Below are positions 50,918 through 59,409 of a stretch of DNA of 64,000 bases, piece after piece. Under the pieces are notes generated by a model that did not search any database, was not told the origin of the DNA, and worked only from the letters and a program-made list of their open reading frames with translations. The stretch comes from Kiritimatiellia bacterium (lineage in GTDB: Bacteria > Verrucomicrobiota > Kiritimatiellia > UBA8416 > JADHWI01), in NCBI GenBank assembly GCA_030744755.1, contig JASLPY010000006.1:55749-119748 (forward strand), in the 5' to 3' direction. A program made the position numbers and the translations under genes. Position 1 is the stretch's first letter. Each line of letters starts with the position of its first letter.

Positions 50918-51779
50918 TGTCACATTGACAAGTCCGTCGCTGAGTGTTCGCATCGCGCAAACAGGCGCTGAGATCAAGAGCATTCAAGAGAAGTCGACCG
51001 GAATAGAGTATATGTGGCAGTCGGACCCGGCGTACTGGACCGGCGCCGCTCCCATACTCTTTCCCATCATCGGCGGGCTGAAGAACGGCAAATACACCTT
51101 TAATGGCAAAGACTACTCTATGCCCTCCCACGGGCTGGTGAGAAAAGCCGACTGGGCCCTGGTCAACTCCGGCAGCACATCGGCATCGTTCGAGATCGCA
51201 TCTTCGGCAGAAACCAGGGAGATGTATCCCTTTGATTACGCCTTGCGGGCACATTTCACCCTTAGCGACAACATTCTTTCTGTCCGATACGAAGTTAGCA
51301 ATACCGGCAACGGTACAATGTACTTTTCTATCGGGTCTCACCCCGCGTTCAACATTCCGTTCGCCGGTGGGCACCTCGAGCATTACTACTACCATTTCAG
51401 CGAATCGGAAACGATTGAGCGCAATTTCTTCGGCGGCGGTCTCACCCTGAACAGAACCGCCCCCGTGTTCGACAACAGCCGGCAGATCTTCATTACCAGG
51501 AAGCTTTTTGAACAGGCTGCAATCATCCTGAAGAACCCGGCGTCAAAAGAGGTGTCGATCCGCAACAGCCGTAACAACAAACAGATCAAAGTGACCACAG
51601 ACGGCATGCCGTTTCTCGGCCTGTGGGGACCGCCCGGCGTCCAGTTTGCCTGCATTGAACCGTGGTATGGCGTGCCCGACAATGAAGCCACCGACGGCGA
51701 ATTTACCACAAAAGAGGGAATAATGTCGCTTGCCGCGAACGGAACGTACGAGACGACGTATCGGATAGAAATAGTGTAA
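50907..51779 (+). CDS. Aldose 1-epimerase family protein (LacX-like)
   Basis: The 290-residue protein is a galactose-mutarotase-like sandwich: TGAEIKSIQEKSTGIEYMWQ, LFPIIGGLKNGKYTFNGK, MPSHGLVRKADWAL with the conserved His, YEVSNTGNGTMYFSIGSHPA with the second His, and FACIEPWYGVPDN. It probably interconverts anomers of a sugar used by this pathway. GTG 50907 overlaps the DeoC stop, with GAGGGGG upstream, so it is the last gene tightly coupled to the shell operon. It has no targeting helix, which fits a cytosolic role. Confidence 0.88.
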   Translation: MPTSVTLTSPSLSVRIAQTGAEIKSIQEKSTGIEYMWQSDPAYWTGAAPILFPIIGGLKNGKYTFNGKDYSMPSHGLVRKADWALVNSGSTSASFEIASSAETREMYPFDYALRAHFTLSDNILSVRYEVSNTGNGTMYFSIGSHPAFNIPFAGGHLEHYYYHFSESETIERNFFGGGLTLNRTAPVFDNSRQIFITRKLFEQAAIILKNPASKEVSIRNSRNNKQIKVTTDGMPFLGLWGPPGVQFACIEPWYGVPDNEATDGEFTTKEGIMSLAANGTYETTYRIEIV

Positions 51780-51829
51780 GGAAGTGGAACACGCCTTACG
51801 GCGTTAACTACGAACTGGGGACATCAGCA

Positions 51830-51961
51830 AAGTAGGTCCACCGCTACGAGGTGGACCAAGTGAATGGAATGTGAACCTCCGGCATTTGCTTCGCGCCAAC
51901 ACTCTTGCCGGGATTAAGTAACATGCAATGGGCCGTCCACCTCGTAGCGGTGGACGTACTT
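51830..51961 (+). repeat. 132-bp element with 27-bp terminal inverted repeats, copy 1
   Basis: The ends AAGTAGGTCCACCGCTACGA (left) and the inverted GCGGTGGACGTACTT (right) are reverse complements over ~27 bp with one mismatch. Copy 2 in the same orientation is at 55487-55616; a rearranged partial copy is at 11631. No ORF is present. Confidence 0.85.
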
Positions 51962-51989
51962 GCAGATGGAGTGAGAGTCGAGGATACCC

Positions 51990-53027
51990 ATGAAAGCTGT
52001 TGTTTTTTATGCGCCGGAAGATGAACGTGTTGAAGATGTACCTGTCCCCTCCGCCGGCGAAGGTGAGATACGCGTAAGAGTTGATGCATGCGCCGTTTGC
52101 GGTTCAGATCTTAAGGCCTTCCACGTAGGTAATCCGCGGATCAAACCCCCGATGGTGATTGGCCATGAATTCACCGGTATTATAGATGAAATAGGCCCGG
52201 ATACGACAGGCTACGAGCTGGGCGACCGGGTGGTCATGGCCACTTCCGTCTCCTGCGGATCCTGCGTGTACTGCGAGAAGGACCTTGCGAACCTGTGCGC
52301 CAATGTGGCCCCCATGGGCTACAGCTACCCCGGCGGAATGGCCGAATACGTGACAGTCCCGAAGCGCGCCGTGGATAACGGGCACGTTGTCAAGGTTCCC
52401 GCGGGCATAAAACCAGAGCATGCCGCACTGGCGGAACCCGTAAGCTGCGCCGTCAACTCCTGCGAGCAGTGCCTGATCAAGGAGGGGGACACGGTCCTCG
52501 TGATGGGTGCCGGCCCCATGGGAATCATGAACGCATGCGTTGCGCGCGGAATGGGTGCTTCGAAGATAATCATGTCGGAGATCAACGAGTCACGCCTTCA
52601 GCAATGTGATGTGTTCGAGTTCGACGAACTTGTGAATCCTGGAACACAGGACCTTGAGGAGGTAGTCAAGGCCGCCACCGGAGGCATCGGTGCTGACGTG
52701 GTGATCGTTGCTGCTCCGGCCGCCCAGCCACAAGAACAGGCGCTTTCACTGGTCCGCAAGCATGGTACGGTTTGCCTCTTTGCATCCTTGCCGGTCGGCA
52801 GAAACATGCTATCCTTAGACAGCAGATTGATTCACTACGGTGAGCTTCGAGTGGTTGGAACAAGCGATTCCCGGCCCGAACACGTTACAACTGCAGTGGA
52901 GTTGATCGATAAAGGCCTTCTGCCGGTCGATAAACTGGCATCCCACGTCATGAAACTTGACGATATCCTGGAGGCATACGAGCTGATGAAGACCGGTGAA
53001 GCGTTGAGAGTTGTTCTTGTTCCTTAA
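51990..53027 (+). CDS. Zinc-dependent medium-chain alcohol/polyol dehydrogenase
   Basis: The 345-residue MDR protein has catalytic zinc ligands in ACAVCGSD and IGHEFTGI, a structural zinc site CGSCVYCEKDLANLC (around 90-105), and a nucleotide-binding segment VLVMGAGPMGIMNACVARG. It is of the sorbitol/threonine dehydrogenase type. Oxidation of a polyol or sugar alcohol to a ketose with NAD would suit the FGGY kinase downstream. It is separated from the shell operon by the 51830-51961 element, which probably carries no transcription stop but does break the tight spacing. Confidence 0.9.
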   Translation: MKAVVFYAPEDERVEDVPVPSAGEGEIRVRVDACAVCGSDLKAFHVGNPRIKPPMVIGHEFTGIIDEIGPDTTGYELGDRVVMATSVSCGSCVYCEKDLANLCANVAPMGYSYPGGMAEYVTVPKRAVDNGHVVKVPAGIKPEHAALAEPVSCAVNSCEQCLIKEGDTVLVMGAGPMGIMNACVARGMGASKIIMSEINESRLQQCDVFEFDELVNPGTQDLEEVVKAATGGIGADVVIVAAPAAQPQEQALSLVRKHGTVCLFASLPVGRNMLSLDSRLIHYGELRVVGTSDSRPEHVTTAVELIDKGLLPVDKLASHVMKLDDILEAYELMKTGEALRVVLVP

Positions 53028-53039
53028 AGGAGGAGTGAT

Positions 53040-53068
53040 CAGTGTTCAGTGTTCAGTGTTCAGTTGGG
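53040..53068. repeat. Heptamer microrepeat (CAGTGTT units)
   Basis: Four 7-bp units, CAGTGTT CAGTGTT CAGTGTT CAGTTGG, start 12 bases after the zinc dehydrogenase stop. Confidence 0.75.
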
Positions 53069-53078
53069 CCTCTGGTTC

Positions 53079-53216
53079 CCCTCGTAGGACGGGCACCTTG
53101 CCCGTCCGGGAGCAACGACAGGCGGCACAGGAGGGCAATAACTGGTCTCAGGGCTTTTCTTGCGCTTGCCCGCCGCCAAACTTGCGCGGGTCGGGCAGGG
53201 TGCCCGACCTACGGGG
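53079..53216. repeat. ~138-bp element with GACGGGCACCTTGCCCGTC-type ends
   Basis: The left hairpin GACGGGCA/TGCCCGTC (53088-53106) and right hairpin GTCGGGCA/TGCCCGAC (53190-53208) are also inverted copies of each other, extended by CTCGTAGG and CCTACGGG. The element lies upstream of the HzsA-related gene; an open frame runs through it but is not protein-like. Confidence 0.8.
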
Positions 53217-53263
53217 GAAGGAACGAGAGTTCTTGCAGTGGACTGAATCGTATTCAGAGACAA

Positions 53264-55483
53264 GTGTTTTCTGCTGCCCGCCATCGGACCGTCCTGTCCG
53301 TTATACTGATCACCAGTCTCACGCTGGGTACATTCCTGTGTTCAGCCACGGGCGAGCCACCGGCATCCCCCGTCAAGTATTCAGAATTCTCTGCCGGCAA
53401 TCCGCTCATAACGTTTGACAAGCTGGTATTTGTTAAGCGTCAGACGTATCACTCCAGCCATTTCTATACCGATTTCATTGACGGCTGCAGCCGTTACGGC
53501 GGCAACATCTGCATTCTGGACCTGAAAACCGGGAAGGTCACGGACCTGATCCCGGACATGGAAGGGGGGATCTTCGGTCGGTTTGATCTTCACTTCAGTG
53601 CAAAGAAGATCGTGTTCGATTGGAAAAAGGAGCCCCGCGAAGGATTCCGGATCTACGAAATCGACATTGAACCAAAGAAAGGCGTTGCCGTTGGCAAGCC
53701 CCGCCAGATCCTGGCTCGTCCGGACGATGAAGACGCCCGGATAGCGAAGTACGACAATTCCAAGAATGGCAGAACCGCCCGAATGTACTATCACCAGACG
53801 GACGACATGCATCCCTGCTACCTGCCCGACGGAGGTATTGTGTTCGTGTCTTCCCGCTGCGAGTATGGAACCCTTTGCGACGCGCCGGACAATCTTTCCA
53901 GCGCCATCATGTACCGCATGGATGGCAACGGAAAGAACATGCGCCCGCTTTCAAACAGCGCGGTCAGCGAGTTCTCGCCAAGCATGATGGAGGACGGCCG
54001 CATCCTCTACACCCGCTGGGAATATGTCGACAAGGGCCAGCTTGGAGTGAAATGTCTCTGGGCTATGCATCCGGACGGGTCTGAAAGCTCCGAGATCTAT
54101 GGCAATGATATCCGCTTCCCGCCGACGTTTCTTCACGGGCGCCAGATACCGGGCAAACCGAACCTGGTGTCGTTCCTGGGCACACCGCATTTTCCGCAAA
54201 GCGGGATCGGCACCGTCATTCTGGCCGACCTGACCAAGAACATCCGGACCCGCGAGCCCATGAAATACATCACACCCAACGTGGATATCCGACAGGAACC
54301 CGGGTGGAACCAGTTCCGAAACGGGAAGTGGGTACGCGATCATAACGGCCCGCTTTACATGGATCCATACCCTCTCACTGAAAACGACTACCTCGTATCC
54401 CACAACCCAGACAAGAAATGGAACGACCCGACGGCTTACGGGCTGTATCTCATTAACGGAGATGGTTATCACGGGCTGATCCATGACGAGCCAGAGACAT
54501 CGTGCTGGCAGCCGATTCCCCTTGTGACCCGTAAGACTCCCCCGGTCCTTCCGGGACAACTGGATCCTGAACTGGCCAGAAAGGGAATGGCGGAATGCAC
54601 GGTGCAGGATGTCCATTTTGGAATGGAAGGCATAAAGCACGGACAGGTTAAGTACATTCGCGTGATGGAACAGGTCCCCCGACCGTGGGATTGTCGCAGG
54701 TTCTGGCAGGGGGACGGTTCGCACACGCGGCTGGTTGGCGGTCCGGCACTGTCCGTTAAAGTGATGTGGGGAGTGGTGCCGGTCGAGAAAGATGGCTCGG
54801 CCCATTTCTATGTACCTGCCAACCGGAACATCTATTTCCAGGCCCTGGACGAGAATTACATGGAGCTCCAGCGAGAGCGCACATACGTGAATTACATGCC
54901 GGGAGAGAAGAGATCATGTGTCGGGTGCCACGAAACACCTAACTCCACGCCACCAACGCGCAGCGGGATTCCCATTGCAGTCACAAAACCGGCAGTCGTG
55001 CCCGGGCCGCAACCCGGCGACACAATCGGCACACAGGTTATCCATTTTCCATCCTACATACAGCCGATTCTCGACAAACATTGCATTAAATGCCATGGCG
55101 GCAAGGAGACGAAGGGCAAGAGTGATCTGCGCGGAACCCTGAAGGGCCTCTACTCCGTCTCCTGGCACGCCCTGCTTCGCGTAGTGCCTACTTATGCCGA
55201 GGCGTCCGACTGGGGCGGAACCGAGTACGCACCACCCAAGAGCATCGGCTCGCACAAGAGTCGCTTGTTCCCTATATTGCGTGACAAGGAACACAAGGAT
55301 CTGGAGCTTTCCGAAGCCGACTGGGTTAGACTGGCAACCTGGATTGACACGAGCGGCGTATTCTATGGAAGCTACTGGGGAAGGCGTGACGAGAAGTTCA
55401 AAGATCATCCGCATTTCAGACCGGTCCCGACATTTGAGGAAGCAATAAGCACGGTGTGTCCCACACCAATGGATAAACGATAG
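53264..55483 (+). CDS. HzsA-related protein embedded in the BMC-adjacent operon
   Basis: The mature part is a shorter paralog (about 739 residues from GTG 53264) without a discoidin domain. It has a signal-like helix (TVLSVILITSLTLGTFLCSA) and a propeller (YLPDGGIVFVSSRCEYGTLC, MEDGRILYTRWEYVDKGQ). The HzsA middle segment is GVVPVEKDGSAHFYVPANR. Heme-c motifs are CVGCH near 552 and CIKCH near 607. The frame is open from 53042 but that part is repeat sequence. The start is weakly supported (CAGAGA upstream). A periplasmic heme protein inside a microcompartment operon is unexpected, and direct repeats at 51830 and 55487 bracket it with the zinc dehydrogenase. Confidence 0.82.
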   Translation: MFSAARHRTVLSVILITSLTLGTFLCSATGEPPASPVKYSEFSAGNPLITFDKLVFVKRQTYHSSHFYTDFIDGCSRYGGNICILDLKTGKVTDLIPDMEGGIFGRFDLHFSAKKIVFDWKKEPREGFRIYEIDIEPKKGVAVGKPRQILARPDDEDARIAKYDNSKNGRTARMYYHQTDDMHPCYLPDGGIVFVSSRCEYGTLCDAPDNLSSAIMYRMDGNGKNMRPLSNSAVSEFSPSMMEDGRILYTRWEYVDKGQLGVKCLWAMHPDGSESSEIYGNDIRFPPTFLHGRQIPGKPNLVSFLGTPHFPQSGIGTVILADLTKNIRTREPMKYITPNVDIRQEPGWNQFRNGKWVRDHNGPLYMDPYPLTENDYLVSHNPDKKWNDPTAYGLYLINGDGYHGLIHDEPETSCWQPIPLVTRKTPPVLPGQLDPELARKGMAECTVQDVHFGMEGIKHGQVKYIRVMEQVPRPWDCRRFWQGDGSHTRLVGGPALSVKVMWGVVPVEKDGSAHFYVPANRNIYFQALDENYMELQRERTYVNYMPGEKRSCVGCHETPNSTPPTRSGIPIAVTKPAVVPGPQPGDTIGTQVIHFPSYIQPILDKHCIKCHGGKETKGKSDLRGTLKGLYSVSWHALLRVVPTYAEASDWGGTEYAPPKSIGSHKSRLFPILRDKEHKDLELSEADWVRLATWIDTSGVFYGSYWGRRDEKFKDHPHFRPVPTFEEAISTVCPTPMDKR

Positions 55484-55486
55484 GGG

Positions 55487-55616
55487 AAGTAGGTCCTCCG
55501 CTACGAGGTGGACCATGCGAATGGAACGTAAGTATCCGGCACATGCTTTGCACTGACGCTTGTGCCGGAAAAGCTAACATTCAATGGGCCGTCCACGTCG
55601 TAGCTGTGGACGTACT
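55487..55616 (+). repeat. 130-bp element with terminal inverted repeats, copy 2
   Basis: Same orientation as 51830-51961, with matching ends and interior words (GAATGGAA, CAATGGGCCGTCCAC). It begins 4 bases after the HzsA-related stop and ends 23 bases before the SDR start. Confidence 0.85.
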
Positions 55617-55639
55617 GAGAGAAGAGATAGAGACAGACT

Positions 55640-56404
55640 ATGAAATTGAACTTGAACGGTAAGGTTGCGTTGGTAACGGGGGGAGCACGGGGCATCGGTG
55701 TGGCCATTTGCAAGGCGCTGGCCGAAGAAGGTGTCAAGGTGGGTGTGAATTATCGAAAGAGCAAGGATGCTGCCGAAGCACTGGTTGCGGAAATCAATTC
55801 GGATCAGTACCCGGGCGCGGCAATTTCAATCCAGGGCAACATTGGTGCACAGGATGACGTGATCCCCATGTTTGACGCGCTCGAAAAGGAATATGGCCAG
55901 GTAGACATATTGGTGAACAACGCAGCCTATTGCCCGAAGGGACCCATTGGCGCGTATACGAAGGAAGAGTGGGAGTTCACCTTTGCTGTTAACGTGACCG
56001 GAGTTTTTCTGGCCACTCAACACTTCGTCAAACAGCTTAGAGACAAGGGCATAAAGGGAAACGTGGTCAATTTAGCATCACAAGCGGCATTTCTGGGTTC
56101 CACTTCCGGCCACCTGCCCTATGATTCAAGTAAGGGCGCACTGATTTCGATGACTCGTGCAGTTGCCAGGGAAACGGCTCCTGACGGCATCCGTGTAAAT
56201 GCAATAGCTCCCGGGATGGTAATGACCGAGATGGTCGCCGAGCTCTGGGAGCAGAAGAAGGACTTCTACCTGTCCCGCATACCCATGGGCCGGATCGCAG
56301 AACCGGAGGAAATCGCAAACATGGTGGTTTTCCTGGCATCTGACGCTTCCAGCTTCATGACCGGCACAACGCTTGATGCAACGGGCGGGTTGATGATGCG
56401 CTGA
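55640..56404 (+). CDS. Short-chain dehydrogenase/reductase (SDR)
   Basis: The 254-residue classical SDR has TGGARGIGVAICKAL, VDILVNNAAYCPKG, a serine-bearing VVNLASQAAFLGS, catalytic YDSSKGAL and IAPGMVMTEM. It is distinct from the SDR at 42.2 kb (different N-terminus and NNAA instead of VNVAG). It probably oxidises or reduces a sugar or polyol in the same pathway. The element at 55487-55616 lies immediately upstream and may contain its promoter or ribosome-site region; GAGAC is the only weak candidate before ATG 55640. Confidence 0.9.
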   Translation: MKLNLNGKVALVTGGARGIGVAICKALAEEGVKVGVNYRKSKDAAEALVAEINSDQYPGAAISIQGNIGAQDDVIPMFDALEKEYGQVDILVNNAAYCPKGPIGAYTKEEWEFTFAVNVTGVFLATQHFVKQLRDKGIKGNVVNLASQAAFLGSTSGHLPYDSSKGALISMTRAVARETAPDGIRVNAIAPGMVMTEMVAELWEQKKDFYLSRIPMGRIAEPEEIANMVVFLASDASSFMTGTTLDATGGLMMR

Positions 56405-56423
56405 ACCGTGTTCAGCGCATCTA

Positions 56424-56447
56424 TGGTTAATGGTTGATGGTTAATGG
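56424..56447. repeat. Heptamer microrepeat (TGGTTAA/TGGTTGA units)
   Basis: Three 7-bp units, TGGTTAA TGGTTGA TGGTTAA, plus a partial fourth, lie in the gap between the SDR and transporter genes. Confidence 0.75.
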
Positions 56448-56519
56448 GGGAATACTGGGCTAGGCGAACTTGGCGGTTCGTGCTAGAGTGGCCGCTAAAC
56501 ACAAAAAGGGAGGGACGAG

Positions 56520-57788
56520 ATGACGGTAGAAAAGATGTCTATGGGAACACGAATTAAGCTAAGCCTCATGATGTTTCTGCAGTTCATGCTGTTTGCGGCA
56601 TTCTTTCCGCAATTGGCAGCCTATGCAGGTGAAATAGGGTGCGACGGTCTGCAGATGGCCCTGATCGTTAGCTCTATGGCCATAGGGTGCCTGGTCTCTC
56701 CTATTGTTGGAATGGTCGCAGACAGGCATTTCAACAGTGAAAAGGTGCTTTTCACGGTAAATGCGTTGGGAGGTGTGCTTCTTTTCCTGGCGTCCAAGCA
56801 AACCGACCCAACCGTGCTATTCTTCATTCTACTTCTTTACATGTTCTGCTATATGCCCACGTGGGGATTAACAAGTTCTATCGCGATGTCCAACAGCCCG
56901 TCTAAGCTGTTTCCTCAGATCAGAGCATTTGGTTCTTTCGGGTGGTTTGCGTCAGGCATATTCAGCTTCGTCGCGATGAAAGCATTTGACACAAAAATCG
57001 ATGGAACAAGTATCCCACTTCTCTGTGGCGCGGGAACAAGTATTCTGGCGGCTGTTGTCGCCCTTTTTCTGCCGAAAACGCCACCGCCTGCAAAGGGCCA
57101 GCCGGCCTCTGTTGTTGATGCGTTGGGACTGCGCTCCATGACGTTGTTGAAAGACAAGAATTTCGCGATGTTCATCCTCGTATCTGTACTCGCGATGATT
57201 CCTTTCAGCATCTACTGGTCCTATTGTTCAGTCTTTCTGCAGGACAAAGGATTTGCATATATCACCATTACCATGAACTGGGGACAAGCAGCCGAGTTCT
57301 TCATTTTGATGGCCACACCGCTTCTGCTTGCCAAGGCTGGCGTCAGATGGGCCATGGTATTGGGTCTTGTGGCCCTGCTCGTACGATACATTGCTTTCCT
57401 TTGTGGCGGGCTCTTTGACATGAGACTCCTGTACTTCATCGCGATCCTGGTTCATGGAGCTATTTATGGTCTCTTCTTTGTCGGCGGGCAGATATACATC
57501 AATCAGAAGGCGCCGAAGGAAATGCAGGCACAAGCACAGGGCTTCATCTTCCTTGCAACTTTCGGCATAGGCTTGCTCGTGGGCAACTTTGTCAACGGTG
57601 CCCTGATTAATAGGTACATGACGGAAGCCACGGTCGACGGTGTGCTGACGAAAGTGTTTGATTGGAACCATATCTGGGGCATAACCGCGGTGATATCCGC
57701 CGTGCTACTCGTTGCCTTTGTCGCCCTCTTCAAAGACGACACCGTTTCTTCCAACGAAGCCGACGAGACCGACGAAGCCGTCGCCTAA
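56520..57788 (+). CDS. MFS transporter of the nucleoside:H+ symporter (NupG/XapB-like) family
   Basis: The 422-residue permease has about 12 hydrophobic helices. Its blocks resemble NupG: LSLMMFLQFMLFAAFFPQLA at the N-terminus, MVADRHFNSEKVLF, YMPTWGLTSSIAMS, IRAFGSFGWFASGIFSF, and a late GQIYINQKAPKEMQAQAQGF. That family imports nucleosides with protons; relatives may carry sugars or polyols. GGGAGGG precedes ATG 56520. It is 12 bases from the FGGY kinase, so transport and phosphorylation are coupled. Nucleoside import would suit a DeoC pathway, while the kinase suggests a ketose, so the substrate is open. Confidence 0.85.
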   Translation: MTVEKMSMGTRIKLSLMMFLQFMLFAAFFPQLAAYAGEIGCDGLQMALIVSSMAIGCLVSPIVGMVADRHFNSEKVLFTVNALGGVLLFLASKQTDPTVLFFILLLYMFCYMPTWGLTSSIAMSNSPSKLFPQIRAFGSFGWFASGIFSFVAMKAFDTKIDGTSIPLLCGAGTSILAAVVALFLPKTPPPAKGQPASVVDALGLRSMTLLKDKNFAMFILVSVLAMIPFSIYWSYCSVFLQDKGFAYITITMNWGQAAEFFILMATPLLLAKAGVRWAMVLGLVALLVRYIAFLCGGLFDMRLLYFIAILVHGAIYGLFFVGGQIYINQKAPKEMQAQAQGFIFLATFGIGLLVGNFVNGALINRYMTEATVDGVLTKVFDWNHIWGITAVISAVLLVAFVALFKDDTVSSNEADETDEAVA

Positions 57789-57800
57789 GAGGAGAGCATC

Positions 57801-59303
57801 ATGTCAAAGTATCTGTTGGGAGTCGATAATGGGGGAACAATGGCCAAGGCGGCATTGTTCACCACTGATGGTACGGAAGTCGCCGTAGCTTCCCGCAAGG
57901 TCAACGCTATCCAGCCGCAGGCCGGTTACGATGAGCGGGATATGCTGGAAATATGGAGTACAACGGCTGACGCGATCAAGGAAGTGCTTACGTCTTCGGG
58001 CGTGGACACATCAGAGATAGCGGCCGTGGCCTGTGCCGGCCACGGCAACGGAGTGTACCTGGTCGATGGCGACGGGAATCCCGTGCACAACGCTATCTAT
58101 TCCACCGATGGACGCGCGCAATCATACATCGACAAGTGGATGGCCGACGGAGTAAACGAAAAAGCCCTGCCCATGACTACTCAGTGTCTCTGGGCAGCAC
58201 AACCCAACGCCATTCTCTCATGGTTTCGTGACGAGAAGCCTGAAGTTATGGAGAAAACCAAGTGGGTCCTTATGTGCAAGGACTACATCAGGTTTCGCAT
58301 GACCGGCAATATCGCGGCTGAGCTCACCGACATGTCCGGCACCAGCCTGATGAATGTTGTTACCGGTGACTATGACGACAAGGTTCTCGAGGTATTCGGC
58401 CTGTCGGACATGAAGGGCATTCTACCGCCCCTCGTTAGATCCGCCGACATCTGTGGGGGAATAACCGCAGAGGCAGCTGCCGCCACCGGCCTCAAGGAGG
58501 GAACTCCTGTCGCGGGCGGTATGTTTGATATCGACGCATGTGGCCTGGCATCGGGTATCATTGACGAAGGCCAGATGTCACTGGTGGCAGGGACTTGGGG
58601 AAACAACCAGTACATCAGTAAAGAGCCGTTGATCGACAGTGGCCTGTTCATGACCTCGTGCTACAGCATGCCGGGGTGGTACCTGATGCTTGAAGGCAGC
58701 CCCACATCCGCCAGCAACCTGGAATGGTTCGTAACCCAGTTCCTGGCCGCGGAGAAGGCGGAAGCCGAGGCAGCCGGTGCAACGGTCTTTGACCGCTGCA
58801 ATGAAATGGTCGCGTCGGTGAGTGCTGAGGATGCGAATATTACGTTCCTGCCTTTCCTGTACGGATCAAACGCCACTGCGGGCGCAAAGGCAAGTCTTGT
58901 CGGACTGCAGGGACACCACACGCGCGCACACGTCGTCAGGGCCATCTATGAAGGCATTGTCTTCGGGCACAACACGCACCTGCAGCGCCTGTTGAATTTC
59001 CGGTCCGTCCCGGATGTTATCCGGTTCACCGGTGGTGCTGCCCGCAGCGAACTTTGGGTCCAGATGTTTGCCGATTGCTTCCAGATTCCGGTAGAGATTC
59101 CGGCAGGAACAGAGCTGGGCGCCCTCGGCGCAGCCATAGCTGCCGGTGTCGCCGCAGGCTGCTACTCAAGCTACGAGGAAGCGGTCCCGGCCATGACAAG
59201 AATCGGCCGGCGGCATGACCCGGATCCTGGCAACAGAGCCATCTACGAGGACAAGTACGCCAGGTACCATGCGGTAATTGAAGCACTGTCGAGTGTATGG
59301 TAA
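57801..59303 (+). CDS. FGGY-family carbohydrate kinase, L-xylulokinase-like
   Basis: The 500-residue kinase has the N-terminal phosphate motif LGVDNGGTMAKAALF and VACAGHGNGVYLVDGDG. FGGY-type blocks follow, such as GTPVAGGMFDIDACGLASGI, MSLVAGTWGNNQYIS, FLPFLYGSNA, HTRAHVVRAIYEGIVFGH and IRFTGGAARSELWVQMFAD. From memory its closest well-known relative is E. coli LyxK (L-xylulose to L-xylulose-5-P), which shares GSPTSASNLEWF-like and LYGSNA segments. GAGGAG sits 6 bases before ATG 57801. Its product would be a 5-phosphoketose that could enter the shell enzymes after isomerisation. Confidence 0.9.
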   Translation: MSKYLLGVDNGGTMAKAALFTTDGTEVAVASRKVNAIQPQAGYDERDMLEIWSTTADAIKEVLTSSGVDTSEIAAVACAGHGNGVYLVDGDGNPVHNAIYSTDGRAQSYIDKWMADGVNEKALPMTTQCLWAAQPNAILSWFRDEKPEVMEKTKWVLMCKDYIRFRMTGNIAAELTDMSGTSLMNVVTGDYDDKVLEVFGLSDMKGILPPLVRSADICGGITAEAAAATGLKEGTPVAGGMFDIDACGLASGIIDEGQMSLVAGTWGNNQYISKEPLIDSGLFMTSCYSMPGWYLMLEGSPTSASNLEWFVTQFLAAEKAEAEAAGATVFDRCNEMVASVSAEDANITFLPFLYGSNATAGAKASLVGLQGHHTRAHVVRAIYEGIVFGHNTHLQRLLNFRSVPDVIRFTGGAARSELWVQMFADCFQIPVEIPAGTELGALGAAIAAGVAAGCYSSYEEAVPAMTRIGRRHDPDPGNRAIYEDKYARYHAVIEALSSVW

Positions 59304-59317
59304 AGAACTGAGCAATT

Positions 59318-59371
59318 GGGAGGGGCAGCGGCCTCGCTGCCCGCGGACGCCGAGTCCGGCATCCCTCCAGT
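59318..59371 (+). repeat. GC-rich palindromic repeat, family A, diverged copy
   Basis: This copy differs from the other three at a few bases (GAGTCCGGCATCC, CTCCAGT) and keeps the downstream GGCATAGCCAATG extension. It separates the kinase from the cupin lipoprotein gene. Confidence 0.88.
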
Positions 59372-59409
59372 AAAAGCGCGACGGCATAGCCAATGAAAGG
59401 AAGCAAGAG

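Noticed and set aside
53042..53263. N-terminal extension of the 53 kb HzsA-related protein
   Set aside because: The frame there runs through heptamer and GGGCACC-type repeats and gives Arg/Cys-rich non-protein-like sequence. The signal-like helix starts after 53290.
5846..55483. True hydrazine synthase / anammox metabolism
   Set aside because: Only the alpha-subunit-like architecture is found, in five divergent copies next to sulfatases and sugar genes. No HzsB/C, hydrazine dehydrogenase or anammox context is visible.
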